DNA of 64,000 nucleotides from Pseudomonas trivialis (GCF_001439805.1 NZ_JYLK01000013.1:62001-126000); one strand, 5' to 3'. Shown: positions 8,101 through 16,902, counted from the stretch's first letter. Notes: a model not told the origin generated them from the sequence alone. Numbers and translations: made by a program.

Positions 8101-8891
8101 AGAGTAAGCCGACTATGACCAACTTGAACGTCCACCTCAAAGAGGGTGTAGACCCTCTGACCTGGAAGGCGGAACCCACGCTGCCCAAAGAACACAAGGG
8201 CTTCCCATATGGTCTGCTATTGGTTGCCGGCGTGGTGGTGATCGCGCATGTGGGCTTATTTGCTCTGATGGTGACCCAGACGAGCAACAAGGAAATCACC
8301 CTGACCACTGCACCGGCCGCCAGTGTTCGGGTGTCCATGGTCGCCCCACCTCCCCCTCCTGAAGTGCCGCCAGAGATCATACCCATACCGCCCGCGCCTC
8401 CAGTGCTGACCAGCGAGAAAGCCGAGCGCACGGTTGCACTGGAAAAGCCCAAGCCCGTTGATAAGCCCAAGCCAATACCAAAACCGAAGCCCGTGCCTAA
8501 AAAAGTCGAGCCTACTCCCGTTGTCGAGGCCAAGCCTGTAGAGCCGGTACCTGCCCCACCACGAGAAGCTCCCGTCAACAGCGAGAAGATGCTCGATCTG
8601 CCGGCGTCCGGCCCCAAGGATGTGCAAACCGTCGGCTGTCGCGTACCTGCGCCTGATTACCCACGCCAGGCTCGCCGTCAGAAGATTGAAGGCGATGTCC
8701 TGGTGCGTTTGCAAATTGACGCTCAAGGTCAAGTGCAGACGGCCAGTATCGCCCGTAGCAGCGGCAATCAAGATCTCGATGAGGCCGCACGCAAAGCCGT
8801 AATGGGCGCCTCATGCACGCCCTACATGGAAAGCGGCCGAGCTATCGCAGTGCGCGCAGTGCAACCCGTGTCATTCCGTTTGAATCAATAA
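8097..8891 (+). CDS. tonB: TonB energy-transducing protein, island-specific
   Basis: Periplasm-spanning protein that passes proton-motive energy from ExbB/ExbD to outer-membrane receptors. In order: cytoplasmic head, one membrane segment (about residues 38-58), a proline-rich rod (PPPPPEVPPE, then Lys-Pro repeats about 115-140), and a TonB C-terminal domain (about 180-262, with the DYPRQARRQKIEGDV segment). Length is 264. Two cysteines in the C-terminal domain (VGCRV and GASCTPY) could form a disulfide, which is not usual in E. coli TonB. It is coupled to the STN gene and followed by exbB and exbD, so the island carries its own energising complex. Confidence 0.92.
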   Translation: MKSKPTMTNLNVHLKEGVDPLTWKAEPTLPKEHKGFPYGLLLVAGVVVIAHVGLFALMVTQTSNKEITLTTAPAASVRVSMVAPPPPPEVPPEIIPIPPAPPVLTSEKAERTVALEKPKPVDKPKPIPKPKPVPKKVEPTPVVEAKPVEPVPAPPREAPVNSEKMLDLPASGPKDVQTVGCRVPAPDYPRQARRQKIEGDVLVRLQIDAQGQVQTASIARSSGNQDLDEAARKAVMGASCTPYMESGRAIAVRAVQPVSFRLNQ

Positions 8892-8915
8892 AATCAGCCT
8901 GAGAGGTAACATCAA

Positions 8916-9662
8916 ATGCAGGAATTAGGATTGGCTTATGCCTGGCAACAGGCCGACTACGTCTCCAAAACGATTGCGTTCGTCCTGACGATCATGTCCG
9001 TATTGTCCTGGAGCGTAATTCTCATCAAAGCAGTCCAATTGCTGCGCTTTGGGCGCATGAAAAAGCGTGCGCTGGGTTTCTGGAACGCCAGCGGATTTGT
9101 CGAAGGCGTAAAGAGCCTGGGTCGGAAAAAGCACAACCCCTTCCAGGAACTGGCCATCGCCGGGCACGCTGCCAACTCTCACCAGAACCAGCGAAGCTCC
9201 CAGTTGCATCAACGCTTTGATCTCAGTGACTGGCTCGCCCGCTGCCTGAAAGAGGTTCTGGACGACCATGTCACCAAGCTACAGGCAGGCTTGGCGATCC
9301 TTGCATCCATTGGTAGCACCGCACCGTTTGTTGGGCTCTTCGGCACGGTCTGGGGTATTTATCACGCGCTGAAAGTCATTGGCATGAGTGGTGATGCCTC
9401 GCTGGCCCAGGTAGCGGGGCCCGTGGGTGAGTCGCTGATCATGACGGCCTTCGGCCTGTTCGTCGCGATTCCCGCTGTGCTGGGTTACAACGCCATCGCC
9501 CGGCATAACAAAGGCGCGGTGCATCAGCTCAGTCGCTTTGCCCATGACCTGCATGCCTTCTTCCTGACCGGCGCACGGGTGTGCGTGGACGCAGCCGACG
9601 AGCAAGCCCAAGCCGATGGCAAGGTCACCGTGATGACGGCCAAACAGGGAGGCAGAGCCTGA
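8916..9662 (+). CDS. exbB: ExbB/TolQ-family proton-channel protein
   Basis: Inner-membrane partner of TonB. Length is 248 with three membrane segments: about residues 15-37, and two in the conserved MotA/TolQ/ExbB domain (about 128-155, GLAILASIGSTAPFVGLFGT, and 170-195, ESLIMTAFGLFVAIPAVLG). GAGAGG upstream is a good ribosome site. The stop overlaps the exbD start (TGATG at 9660-9664), so the two are translationally coupled. Confidence 0.94.
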   Translation: MQELGLAYAWQQADYVSKTIAFVLTIMSVLSWSVILIKAVQLLRFGRMKKRALGFWNASGFVEGVKSLGRKKHNPFQELAIAGHAANSHQNQRSSQLHQRFDLSDWLARCLKEVLDDHVTKLQAGLAILASIGSTAPFVGLFGTVWGIYHALKVIGMSGDASLAQVAGPVGESLIMTAFGLFVAIPAVLGYNAIARHNKGAVHQLSRFAHDLHAFFLTGARVCVDAADEQAQADGKVTVMTAKQGGRA

Positions 9663-10087
9663 TGAGCATGTCTCAAGGTTCACAGTTCGACAGCGACGAT
9701 GCCCTGCTGAACGACATCAACATGACCCCTTTGATTGATGTGATGCTCGTGCTGTTGATCATCTTCATCATCACCCTTCCGGTGATCAACAAGGCCGTCA
9801 AGGTCGACCTGCCCAAAGGTGAAGCCCAGACCATTGCGGTGCAAGACAAAAGCGTGGACGTCTCCATCACGGCAGACGGCAGCATCCTGTGGAACAAGGA
9901 GCCTGTGGATGACGCCCAGTTGGCGCAGAAAGTTGCGGTAACAGCGGTACAGGAATCGCCGCCTGTACTGCGCGTCTATGCCGACAAAGCGGTTCGCTAC
10001 GAGCGAGTCGCGCAGTTGCTGTCCACTGCGCAAAAAGGCGGACTGTCGAAAATTGACTTTGTCACCGACGCCACTCCCCGTCACTGA
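9662..10087 (+). CDS. exbD: ExbD/TolR-family protein
   Basis: 141 residues with one N-terminal membrane helix carrying the essential aspartate (TPLIDVMLVLLIIF, about residues 20-40) and a periplasmic domain. It begins inside the exbB stop codon; an upstream extension to 9581 would run through exbB and is rejected. It completes the TonB-ExbB-ExbD complex that powers the island receptor. Confidence 0.94.
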   Translation: MSMSQGSQFDSDDALLNDINMTPLIDVMLVLLIIFIITLPVINKAVKVDLPKGEAQTIAVQDKSVDVSITADGSILWNKEPVDDAQLAQKVAVTAVQESPPVLRVYADKAVRYERVAQLLSTAQKGGLSKIDFVTDATPRH

Positions 10088-10117
10088 CTGCGCTAACGCC
10101 GCTAACGAGTAATGATC

Positions 10118-11863
10118 ATGACCTCTTCGACGTCCGCAGTAGACGGACACATACTGCCTTTACCTGAATCAATGTCGGGGCATTCCATCGCTAAGCGGCC
10201 AAGCATAAGCCAGGTGCTTTTGCCTTTCTGGTTCTCGAGCGAAAAGTGGCTTGCGTTAGGACTGCTGAGCGTCATCCTCACCATCACATTCGCCGGTACC
10301 TTAGGGGCTGTCACCTTAAACGAATACCAGGGCAAGCTGACCGATGCTCTGGTGGCATTGGACTGGGAAGCGCTCAAGCCTCTATTCCTCTTCAGTCTGC
10401 TGTTGGGAGTGGTGACCGGAGTGCTGCCTAGCGGTAGCACTATCATTTCGGGATACCTGGAACTTCGCTGGAGGACCTGGATGACCCATGTCCACCTCGA
10501 CAAATGGACATGTAACGCTCACTACTTCGCCTTGGAGCGTGACGGGCTGATCAGCAATGCTGATCAGCGAATCGCCGAAGATATTCGGCAGGCTGTAGAG
10601 ATTACTATCAACCTGCTCACTTCAAGTACATACGTGGTTGTCAGTACTATCACCTACAGCATTGTGCTCTGGAACCTCGCCGGAGCACTTGAATTCGAGG
10701 TTTTCAATCATCAGTTCAGCATTACCGGCTACATGGTTTATGCCGTCTTCATTTATCAATTTTTACAGTTACTGATATCGCACTGGCTCGGGAAGAATCT
10801 GATCGGCCTGAACATGCATAAGCAAACGGTTGAAGCGGACTTCCGTCATCAAGGCATGCAGTTACGTGAGTACGCTGAACAAATTGCATTCTACGGCGGT
10901 GAAGAGCGTGAAAAGCGTTCCCTGGTTGAACGATTCGCCCGTATCCGCGCAAATACCATACGCATCCTCACGCGCACGTTTTCCGTGACGCTTGGCCAGA
11001 CCTTTTATGCTTCTTCACTCACCCTGCTACCCACACTGCTTGCATTGCCGCTGCTGCTGACAAGCAAGATTTCTTATGGGCAAATGGTCTCCATCATTGG
11101 TGCATACCACATGCTTTCCAACACCGTTGCCTTTTTCCCTCAGGCTTATATCAATTTTACCCAATGGTTGGGCCTCACCAATCGCTTGCGCGATTTGCAG
11201 TGGGCCATCAACAAGGTCGAGCAACAACAGACTGAAATCAGCCACCTGAACAGCCTTGGCCCCTACCTGCATTGCGAAGCGTTGAGTCTGTTCACTCCGA
11301 AGGGCAAGGCGCTGGCACGGCTTGATAGCTGGACGGTGGAAAAAGGCGAGCGTTGGTTAATCAAAGGACGCTCCGGTAGTGGCAAGAGCACTCTCTTGCG
11401 CGCCTTGGCAGGCTTGTGGCCATACGGCGCAGGGCAGATCTGCCTCCCCCACGGCCGTCAGTCGCTTTTTCTTCCTCAGAAAAGCTACATCCCCACGGGC
11501 TTATTGAAGGATGCACTCTGTTATCCCCATACCAGCAGCGACTTTACTGATGATCAATGTCGCAAAGCACTCATCGATTGCTGCCTGCCTGCACTGAGCG
11601 ACTCCCTTACGGTTCGAGAACGCTGGCAGCAAACCCTGTCCGGTGGCGAGCAACAGCGCCTGGCTATGGCGCGCGTGCTGTTGCAACGCCCGAGCTTCAT
11701 TTTCCTTGACGAAGCCACCAGCGCGCTTGACCCGGAAACCGAACACAGCATCTACACCACCCTGATCGAGCAACTGCCCGACAGCACTCTGATCAGCGTT
11801 GCGCACCGTGAGTCTCTGGCTCGCTTTCACTCTCACACCCTCGATTTAACACTCTCACAATAA
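10118..11863 (+). CDS. YddA/SbmA-like fused ABC transporter (ABCD-type membrane domain plus ATPase)
   Basis: Inner-membrane ABC protein of 581 residues. The N-terminal half (about residues 25-350) has six predicted membrane segments of the SbmA/BacA/ABCD type. The C-terminal ATPase has Walker A GRSGSGKST (about 417), signature LSGGEQQRLA (about 507), Walker B FIFLDEATSALD (about 526) and an H-loop (SVAHRES). The start at 10118 has GAG 8 nt upstream; the ATG at 10112 is too close. Related proteins (SbmA, BacA, mycobacterial Rv1819c) import peptides and other hydrophilic compounds, so it may move the receptor's cargo into the cytoplasm; YddA itself is uncharacterised. Export cannot be excluded. 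Confidence 0.85.
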   Translation: MTSSTSAVDGHILPLPESMSGHSIAKRPSISQVLLPFWFSSEKWLALGLLSVILTITFAGTLGAVTLNEYQGKLTDALVALDWEALKPLFLFSLLLGVVTGVLPSGSTIISGYLELRWRTWMTHVHLDKWTCNAHYFALERDGLISNADQRIAEDIRQAVEITINLLTSSTYVVVSTITYSIVLWNLAGALEFEVFNHQFSITGYMVYAVFIYQFLQLLISHWLGKNLIGLNMHKQTVEADFRHQGMQLREYAEQIAFYGGEEREKRSLVERFARIRANTIRILTRTFSVTLGQTFYASSLTLLPTLLALPLLLTSKISYGQMVSIIGAYHMLSNTVAFFPQAYINFTQWLGLTNRLRDLQWAINKVEQQQTEISHLNSLGPYLHCEALSLFTPKGKALARLDSWTVEKGERWLIKGRSGSGKSTLLRALAGLWPYGAGQICLPHGRQSLFLPQKSYIPTGLLKDALCYPHTSSDFTDDQCRKALIDCCLPALSDSLTVRERWQQTLSGGEQQRLAMARVLLQRPSFIFLDEATSALDPETEHSIYTTLIEQLPDSTLISVAHRESLARFHSHTLDLTLSQ

Positions 11864-11872
11864 GGGCACATC

Positions 11873-13120
11873 ATGTCTGACATCATCACCGTGACTGAAG
11901 AGAACCTCGACGCTGAGGTTTACGGCGCCAGCAAGGCAGTACTGCTCGACCTCTGGGCCCCCTGGTGTGCTCCTTGTCGCACGCTGGCACCGATTCTGGA
12001 AAAACTGTCTGCACTGGGTGGTGAAAGCCTCACCATTGCGAAAATGGACGTCGAGAAATACCCCGAGGCGATGGCTCGTTTTGGCGTGCGCGGCATTCCA
12101 GCATTGCTGCTATTTAAAGACGGCAAGGAGATAAGCCGAGAGGTCGGCACCAAGACGCTTACACAACTTAAAGACTGGATGGCCAACTCCGACATTAAGC
12201 TCAGCGAGCCGGCCGCAATCCCGACTGATACGGCAATGTTCGGGGCATTTTATGGTGACCCCCAACTTAAACAGTTTTTCTGCGACCGCTTGTTGGCCCA
12301 TGCGCAGCAGGGAGAAATCATATCGGACAATAACGCCTATTGGATTGAAGGTTCTGGCACACCAGGCGCCGCATGGGTGCATTCGGCTGACCCGGTGATA
12401 TTTGAGCGTTTGACCGGCCTTCCTGCTTCTTTCTCCATCGCTATGGACTTCACCAGGCCCATCAAAAGCGCTGAGCTTGAGCCGATCATGCAGGCACTCA
12501 AGCCGGGATCGGATCTGAACAATGTGCCGCTTCGTCTGACTCACTCGCTCTTGAGCGAAGCCCTGTTTGACTGGCAGAACCTGCTTTCGCAATCGGCGTT
12601 GATCACAAGCTTGCGCAACGAATGGTTGGGGCTCTGTGAGCGTTACCTGGCAGGGAACACCCTCTCAGAGCAAGATTGGAAGGACCTGGCCTTGCGCGCG
12701 AAGGCGCTGAACAACCACGCAGATCCAGCAGTTAGAAACACTGCCGAATTGATTTCGACGCTATCGCCGCCGCCAACAGCCAACAATGCCGATGGCTGGA
12801 CCGTCGTTTTCAGGCTCGCAAGAACGGTGATGTATTCAATCGGCCAACACCTCAGCAACTGGACACTGCAAGACCGTCAAACCGAACAGCGTCGCTGGGA
12901 TTGGTTTAATGAAAAACAATCACAGAGCGCTTCCGGTGAGCTCAGCCAGGAAGAAATTCATGCCTACCGCGAACAGTGGTTCAGTGAAAACGAAGCCTAT
13001 CAGCTTAAAGAAGCAGTGTTCTTTGACAACGAGTTGCAAGGCCTGCACCCCGTTCTGGATTGCATGCGCGATCACCTGGCAACACTGATGCGCGGCGCCC
13101 CGCCATTCAACCCCAACTGA
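11873..13120 (+). CDS. Thioredoxin domain fused to a ~300-residue domain of unknown function
   Basis: 415 residues. Residues 1-105 are a complete thioredoxin fold with the redox motif WCAPC (Cys32, Cys35) and the cis-proline GIPALLLF segment. The remainder (about 115-415) matches no family I recognise; it is polar, mostly helical in appearance, without a signal peptide or membrane segment, and contains a Trp-rich stretch near 340-355. It sits 9 bp after the ABC gene and 18 bp before tldE, so it is firmly in the operon. A cytoplasmic reductase that opens disulfides of imported peptides before proteolysis would fit. That role is inference. Confidence 0.8.
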   Translation: MSDIITVTEENLDAEVYGASKAVLLDLWAPWCAPCRTLAPILEKLSALGGESLTIAKMDVEKYPEAMARFGVRGIPALLLFKDGKEISREVGTKTLTQLKDWMANSDIKLSEPAAIPTDTAMFGAFYGDPQLKQFFCDRLLAHAQQGEIISDNNAYWIEGSGTPGAAWVHSADPVIFERLTGLPASFSIAMDFTRPIKSAELEPIMQALKPGSDLNNVPLRLTHSLLSEALFDWQNLLSQSALITSLRNEWLGLCERYLAGNTLSEQDWKDLALRAKALNNHADPAVRNTAELISTLSPPPTANNADGWTVVFRLARTVMYSIGQHLSNWTLQDRQTEQRRWDWFNEKQSQSASGELSQEEIHAYREQWFSENEAYQLKEAVFFDNELQGLHPVLDCMRDHLATLMRGAPPFNPN

Positions 13121-13138
13121 ATTTAACGGAGGTGTCTT

Positions 13139-14485
13139 GTGACTGCAGCATTTTCTAACAGCCCCACTTACCTGGCGGAACTCGCCGAACAGATCCTCAA
13201 ATTGGCACGCAGTCAAGGTGCAAGCCATGCACAGGTAAGCCTCTCGCAAAGCCGGGGCCTGTCGCTGTCAATGCGTCAGAGCCGAGTGCAGTCGCGCGTG
13301 CGGGAGACCCACAGCGGCTATTCGCTGACCGTGTTCATGGGCAAGCATCAAGGCTCTGTCAACTCCACTGACTTGAACCCGAACACCCTCTCCCAATCCG
13401 TTAAAGCGGCCTGTGCGATCGCCCGCTATACAGGCGAGGACGCCGCAGCCGGTCCAGCCCGTTCCGAACAGCTTTGCTCACCCGATAGCGATCTGAACCT
13501 GTTCCATCCATGGGACATCGATGAGGATCAGGCCGTAGGCCTGGCCCAACGCCTGGAAAGCGGACTGGAGAGTGCCGGTGGATCGGTACAAAGCGAAGGC
13601 GTTTGGGTCAACAGCCACCAGTCCTACTTCTTGCTCGCTACCAGTGAAGGCTTTAATCAAGGTGTTGCAAAATCGCAACATAGCCTGGGGGCCAGCGCAC
13701 TGGCGCGTAATGACCAATACTCCGAACGCGACCACTGGTCCGAGTCTGCAACTGACGCCCGCAATCTACCCTCGGTGGAACAGATCGGCATGAACGCCGG
13801 ACGGGGTGCCGCTGCCTACTTGAACCAAGGTGCGTTAAGCAGCCGCCGCTGCGCCGTATTGTTCGACCCACGCACTGCAACCAGCCTTATCGGGCATTTC
13901 ATCCAGGCTATCAGCAGCCAGGCGTTGTACACCAACGCCACCTTCCTCAAGGACCAACTCGGCCAGCCTGTCATGTCCGACCATCTGCGTCTTTATGAGG
14001 ATCCCTACCTGGCTGGCGGTAACGCCAGCAAGAACTTCGACAGCGACGGAATTGCTCCGCAACAGCGTTACCTGGTCGAGGACGGAGTGCTCAAGGGATA
14101 TTTACTGTCCCTCTACGGTGCCAGACGACTGGGTATGGAACCTACCGGTAATGGTTTCGGTCCCGGCAACCTGCTGCTAAGCAGCCACTCGACTGGCGCC
14201 GACGACGACTTGCCGGCCATGCTGCGCAAATTGGGCACAGGTCTGCTCGTCACCAGCCTGGCCGGCAACGGTGTGCGCCTGATCTCCGGAGACTACTCCC
14301 GTGGTGCCCGAGGTTTCTGGGTCGAAAACGGAGAGATTCAGCATGCGGTCACCGGTATCACCATTGCCGCCAATCTGAAGGAGATGCTCAAAGGCATCGT
14401 TGCCGTTGGCAGCGACGTCGTTTGCCAAGGCCCATTCAGTACGGGTTCTATTTTGATCGAACAGATGCAAATTTCTGGTCAGTAG
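13139..14485 (+). CDS. pmbA: TldE/PmbA-family protease subunit
   Basis: 448 residues, normal for TldE/PmbA (U62 family), starting at GTG with GGAGG upstream. TldE is the non-metal partner of TldD; the E. coli heterodimer degrades unfolded peptides and removes the microcin B17 leader. Family features are visible: the N-terminal domain with the QSRVQSRVRETHSGYSL strand pattern, and the C-terminal LVTSLAGNGVRLISGDYSRG segment. There is no HExxxH motif, as expected for TldE. tldD follows after 21 bp, so the dimer is encoded together, whereas the core tldD and pmbA genes of pseudomonads are normally separate loci. Confidence 0.9.
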   Translation: MTAAFSNSPTYLAELAEQILKLARSQGASHAQVSLSQSRGLSLSMRQSRVQSRVRETHSGYSLTVFMGKHQGSVNSTDLNPNTLSQSVKAACAIARYTGEDAAAGPARSEQLCSPDSDLNLFHPWDIDEDQAVGLAQRLESGLESAGGSVQSEGVWVNSHQSYFLLATSEGFNQGVAKSQHSLGASALARNDQYSERDHWSESATDARNLPSVEQIGMNAGRGAAAYLNQGALSSRRCAVLFDPRTATSLIGHFIQAISSQALYTNATFLKDQLGQPVMSDHLRLYEDPYLAGGNASKNFDSDGIAPQQRYLVEDGVLKGYLLSLYGARRLGMEPTGNGFGPGNLLLSSHSTGADDDLPAMLRKLGTGLLVTSLAGNGVRLISGDYSRGARGFWVENGEIQHAVTGITIAANLKEMLKGIVAVGSDVVCQGPFSTGSILIEQMQISGQ

Positions 14486-14506
14486 CCCTACAACGGAATA
14501 CCTACT

Positions 14507-15955
14507 ATGTCGTTAAATCAAGTGAATCATCTGGCACTGGCCAGCGACGTACTGCTGGCGCCCCATGGCCTGGATATCTCAGACCTGCACCGGGTATTCG
14601 ATTCTGTGCATGAACATAGGGTCGACTATGCCGATCTCTATCTGCAGTCAACCCGCGAAGAGCGCTGGTCGATGGAAGACGGGGTCGTCAAGGCCGGCAG
14701 TTTTTCCGTCGACCAGGGTTTCGGCCTGCGTGCATTGAATGTCGATGAAACAGCCTTTGCTTATTCACAGCATATTGATCGTCAGCAACTGATGGAGGCT
14801 GCACGATCGGTTCGCACAGTCGCCACGCACGGCGACGGGCGTATTGAGTTGAAAGGCCAAGCAGTGCAGCGCTCTGGCTTTTATGGACACGAAGACCCAT
14901 TGCAGGCCTGCGAAACAGCGGAAAAAATAGCCCTGCTGCAATCGATTGATCGCAAGGCCCGAGCACTGGACCCTCGCGTTTGCCGGGTAATCGCTCACCT
15001 TCAGTTGAGCCATTCGGTGGTCATGGTGATGCGTCACGATGGCCGATTGGCCGCAGATCTACGCCCCATGCTGGTGTTGCAAATGCGGGTTTTCGTCAGC
15101 CAGAACGGACGTCTTGAAAGTTCCGGGGGAAATATTGGCGGTCGAAGCGACTTCAGTTTGTACAGCGATGCCCGTGTGGATCAGGAACTTCGTCGGGTCG
15201 TCGACTCAGCGCTGATCAACCTGGAAGCAGAAGCCGCACCCGCCGGCAGCATGCCTGTGGTCATCGGGCCCGGCTGGCCCGGCATGTTGTTGCATGAAGC
15301 CATGGGGCACGGATTCGAGGGGGACTTCAATCGAATGGGTACCTCAATCTATTCCGGCAAAATCGGTCAGCGTGTTGCCGGCCCCGGGGTGAACATCGTC
15401 GATGACGCGACGTTACCCGGCAGACGCGGATCGCTGCATATCGACGATGAGGGCGAACCGGGCCAGTGCACCACACTCATCGAGGGCGGGGTTCTGGCGG
15501 GCTACATGCATGACAGCCTCAACGCACGGCTGATGAAGCAGCACAACACGGGTAATGGTCGCCGCGAATCCTATTCGCAGTTGCCCATGCCACGCATGAC
15601 CAACACGTTCATGCTGGCCGGTGAACACAGCCCCGAAGAGATCATCAGCAGTGTGAAAAACGGGATCTACCTGGCGGACCTCGGCAGTGGTCAAGTGGAT
15701 ATTGTAAATGGCCAATTCACCTTCGAGAGTGAACTGGCTTACTTGATAGAAAATGGCAAAATCACCCGACCCGTCAAAGGCGTCACGCTGACTGGCTCAG
15801 GTCCGCAAACCCTGCAGATGATAAGCATGATTGGCAATGACCTGGCGCTGGACAACGGCGGCGCCACGTGCGGAAAGTCTGGCCAAAGCGTTCCGGTTTG
15901 CGTAGGTCAGCCGACTATCAAGGTTGATCAACTGGTTGTGGGCGGCACCGCTTGA
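14507..15955 (+). CDS. tldD: TldD-family metallopeptidase subunit
   Basis: 482 residues, the catalytic partner of TldE. The zinc motif HEAMGH (His263, Glu264, His268) is followed by GFEGD, as in E. coli TldD, and the C-terminal metal-site region is intact (GNGGATCGKSGQSVPVC-like segment near 445-465). It is the last gene of the long plus-strand operon and converges on the Lrp-type regulator. With the ABC importer-like protein upstream, it most simply acts as the endopeptidase for an imported linear or modified peptide. A role in maturing a RiPP remains possible but no precursor is seen. Confidence 0.93.
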   Translation: MSLNQVNHLALASDVLLAPHGLDISDLHRVFDSVHEHRVDYADLYLQSTREERWSMEDGVVKAGSFSVDQGFGLRALNVDETAFAYSQHIDRQQLMEAARSVRTVATHGDGRIELKGQAVQRSGFYGHEDPLQACETAEKIALLQSIDRKARALDPRVCRVIAHLQLSHSVVMVMRHDGRLAADLRPMLVLQMRVFVSQNGRLESSGGNIGGRSDFSLYSDARVDQELRRVVDSALINLEAEAAPAGSMPVVIGPGWPGMLLHEAMGHGFEGDFNRMGTSIYSGKIGQRVAGPGVNIVDDATLPGRRGSLHIDDEGEPGQCTTLIEGGVLAGYMHDSLNARLMKQHNTGNGRRESYSQLPMPRMTNTFMLAGEHSPEEIISSVKNGIYLADLGSGQVDIVNGQFTFESELAYLIENGKITRPVKGVTLTGSGPQTLQMISMIGNDLALDNGGATCGKSGQSVPVCVGQPTIKVDQLVVGGTA

Positions 15956-15989
15956 AAAAAACCTGAAGGTTGGGCGACTCGGGTCGCCC
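15955..15989. terminator. Terminator between convergent tldD and Lrp regulator
   Basis: A perfect 7-bp stem (GGGCGAC / GTCGCCC, loop TCGG, 15972-15989) is next to a smaller stem (AACCT / AGGTT) that, on the minus strand, runs into seven T. It is best as a terminator for the Lrp gene and can also cap the tldD transcript. Confidence 0.65.
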
Positions 15990-16008
15990 CGCCTTCGGAT
16001 ACAGCGAA

Positions 16009-16470
16009 TCAGGGCGCATAGCGAAGTGGCAAACTGGTCGAGTATTTAATCTGTTCCATCGAGAAACTTGAGCTGATATCCGACAGCCCTGGAACGCATA
16101 TCAGTTGTTTATAGACTGAATCGTAGGCCGCCACGTCGGGTACCGCCACACGCAACAGGTAATCTGTATCTCCGGCCATACGATAGACTTCCACAACTTC
16201 CTCGATCGATGACACCGCACGATGAAAGCCATCGATCCAGTCCGCATTGTGCTGAGTGGTCTTGATGGAGACAAACACGATCACACCCACATTCAGTTTT
16301 TTGCCATCCAAAAGCGCCACCCGGGCACGGATAATGCCCGACTCTTCGAGTTTTTGAATGCGCCGCCAACAGGCCGTGTTTCCCAGGCCGATCTGCTCCG
16401 CGATATCACCTACCGGCCGCGTGCAGTCTTTCTGCAGAATGTCCAGTATTGCCCTATCAAGTTTATCCAT
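16009..16470 (-). CDS. Lrp/AsnC-family transcriptional regulator
   Basis: 153 residues. The N-terminal winged HTH (about 1-55, DILQKDCTRPVGDIAEQIGLGNTACWRRIQ, seen here in two parts) is followed by the RAM/AsnC ligand-binding domain (about 65-150, VYRMAGDTDYLLRV). Such regulators sense amino acids. Placed at the end of a peptide-degrading gene set, it could couple the island to amino acids released from peptides; its targets are unknown. Confidence 0.9.
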   Translation of the reverse strand: MDKLDRAILDILQKDCTRPVGDIAEQIGLGNTACWRRIQKLEESGIIRARVALLDGKKLNVGVIVFVSIKTTQHNADWIDGFHRAVSSIEEVVEVYRMAGDTDYLLRVAVPDVAAYDSVYKQLICVPGLSDISSSFSMEQIKYSTSLPLRYAP

Positions 16471-16902
16471 GAGGTGTCATGCCTTGGCCTTAGATAACGG
16501 TAAACGTATGGATTCGACGCCCATCATTTTCCAACAAACAAGTGCCGAGCGCCATCAGACTTTACAATCTACGCAATGTGCCTGGCCCTAATAGCCTGTC
16601 CGCCTCCAAGCGGTCGCGGCATTGTCAACACCCTCCCCACGCGCCGACTGGACCGGCGAAACGTTGCAGGTTCAAAAACTATAACCAGCGCTATCAGCAT
16701 TGAACACGCCGACAACTATCCTAATGAGGGTAATGGCTATGAGCCTTCGCCCGACCAGATACCTCCGCGAGCACTTATTAACGCCAAATCATTAACTCAT
16801 GAACTTAAAGCGTACAACCAAACCATAGCCCTTCAAGACACTCGCTTGATTTGCCGCTATGGAACACTATACTAAATACACAAAAAACAAGGGATTATAA
16901 AA
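16471..16902. other. A+T-rich intergenic stretch at the island's right edge
   Basis: About 430 bp with no convincing gene. One open frame (16576-16875, 99 codons) has no ribosome site and unusual composition. The only signal I can support is the sigma-70 promoter at 16846-16873. The lower G+C content here and in the next gene suggests foreign DNA. Confidence 0.5.
16846..16873 (+). promoter_or_regulatory. Sigma-70 promoter of the XRE-type regulator
   Basis: TTGATT at 16846-16851 and TATACT at 16868-16873 with a 16-bp spacer lie about 30 bp before the ATG at 16903. AAGGGA at about 16889 provides the ribosome site. Confidence 0.6.

Noticed and set aside
7631..16008. Possible RiPP precursor peptide gene in the TldD/E operon
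   Set aside because: The intergenic gaps are at most about 100 bp and hold no small frame with a ribosome site; no modification enzymes (YcaO, dehydratase, radical SAM) are present, so a biosynthetic cluster is not supported.
16576..16875. 99-codon open frame between Lrp and XRE genes
   Set aside because: No ribosome site, no signal or domain character, and it overlaps the XRE promoter.
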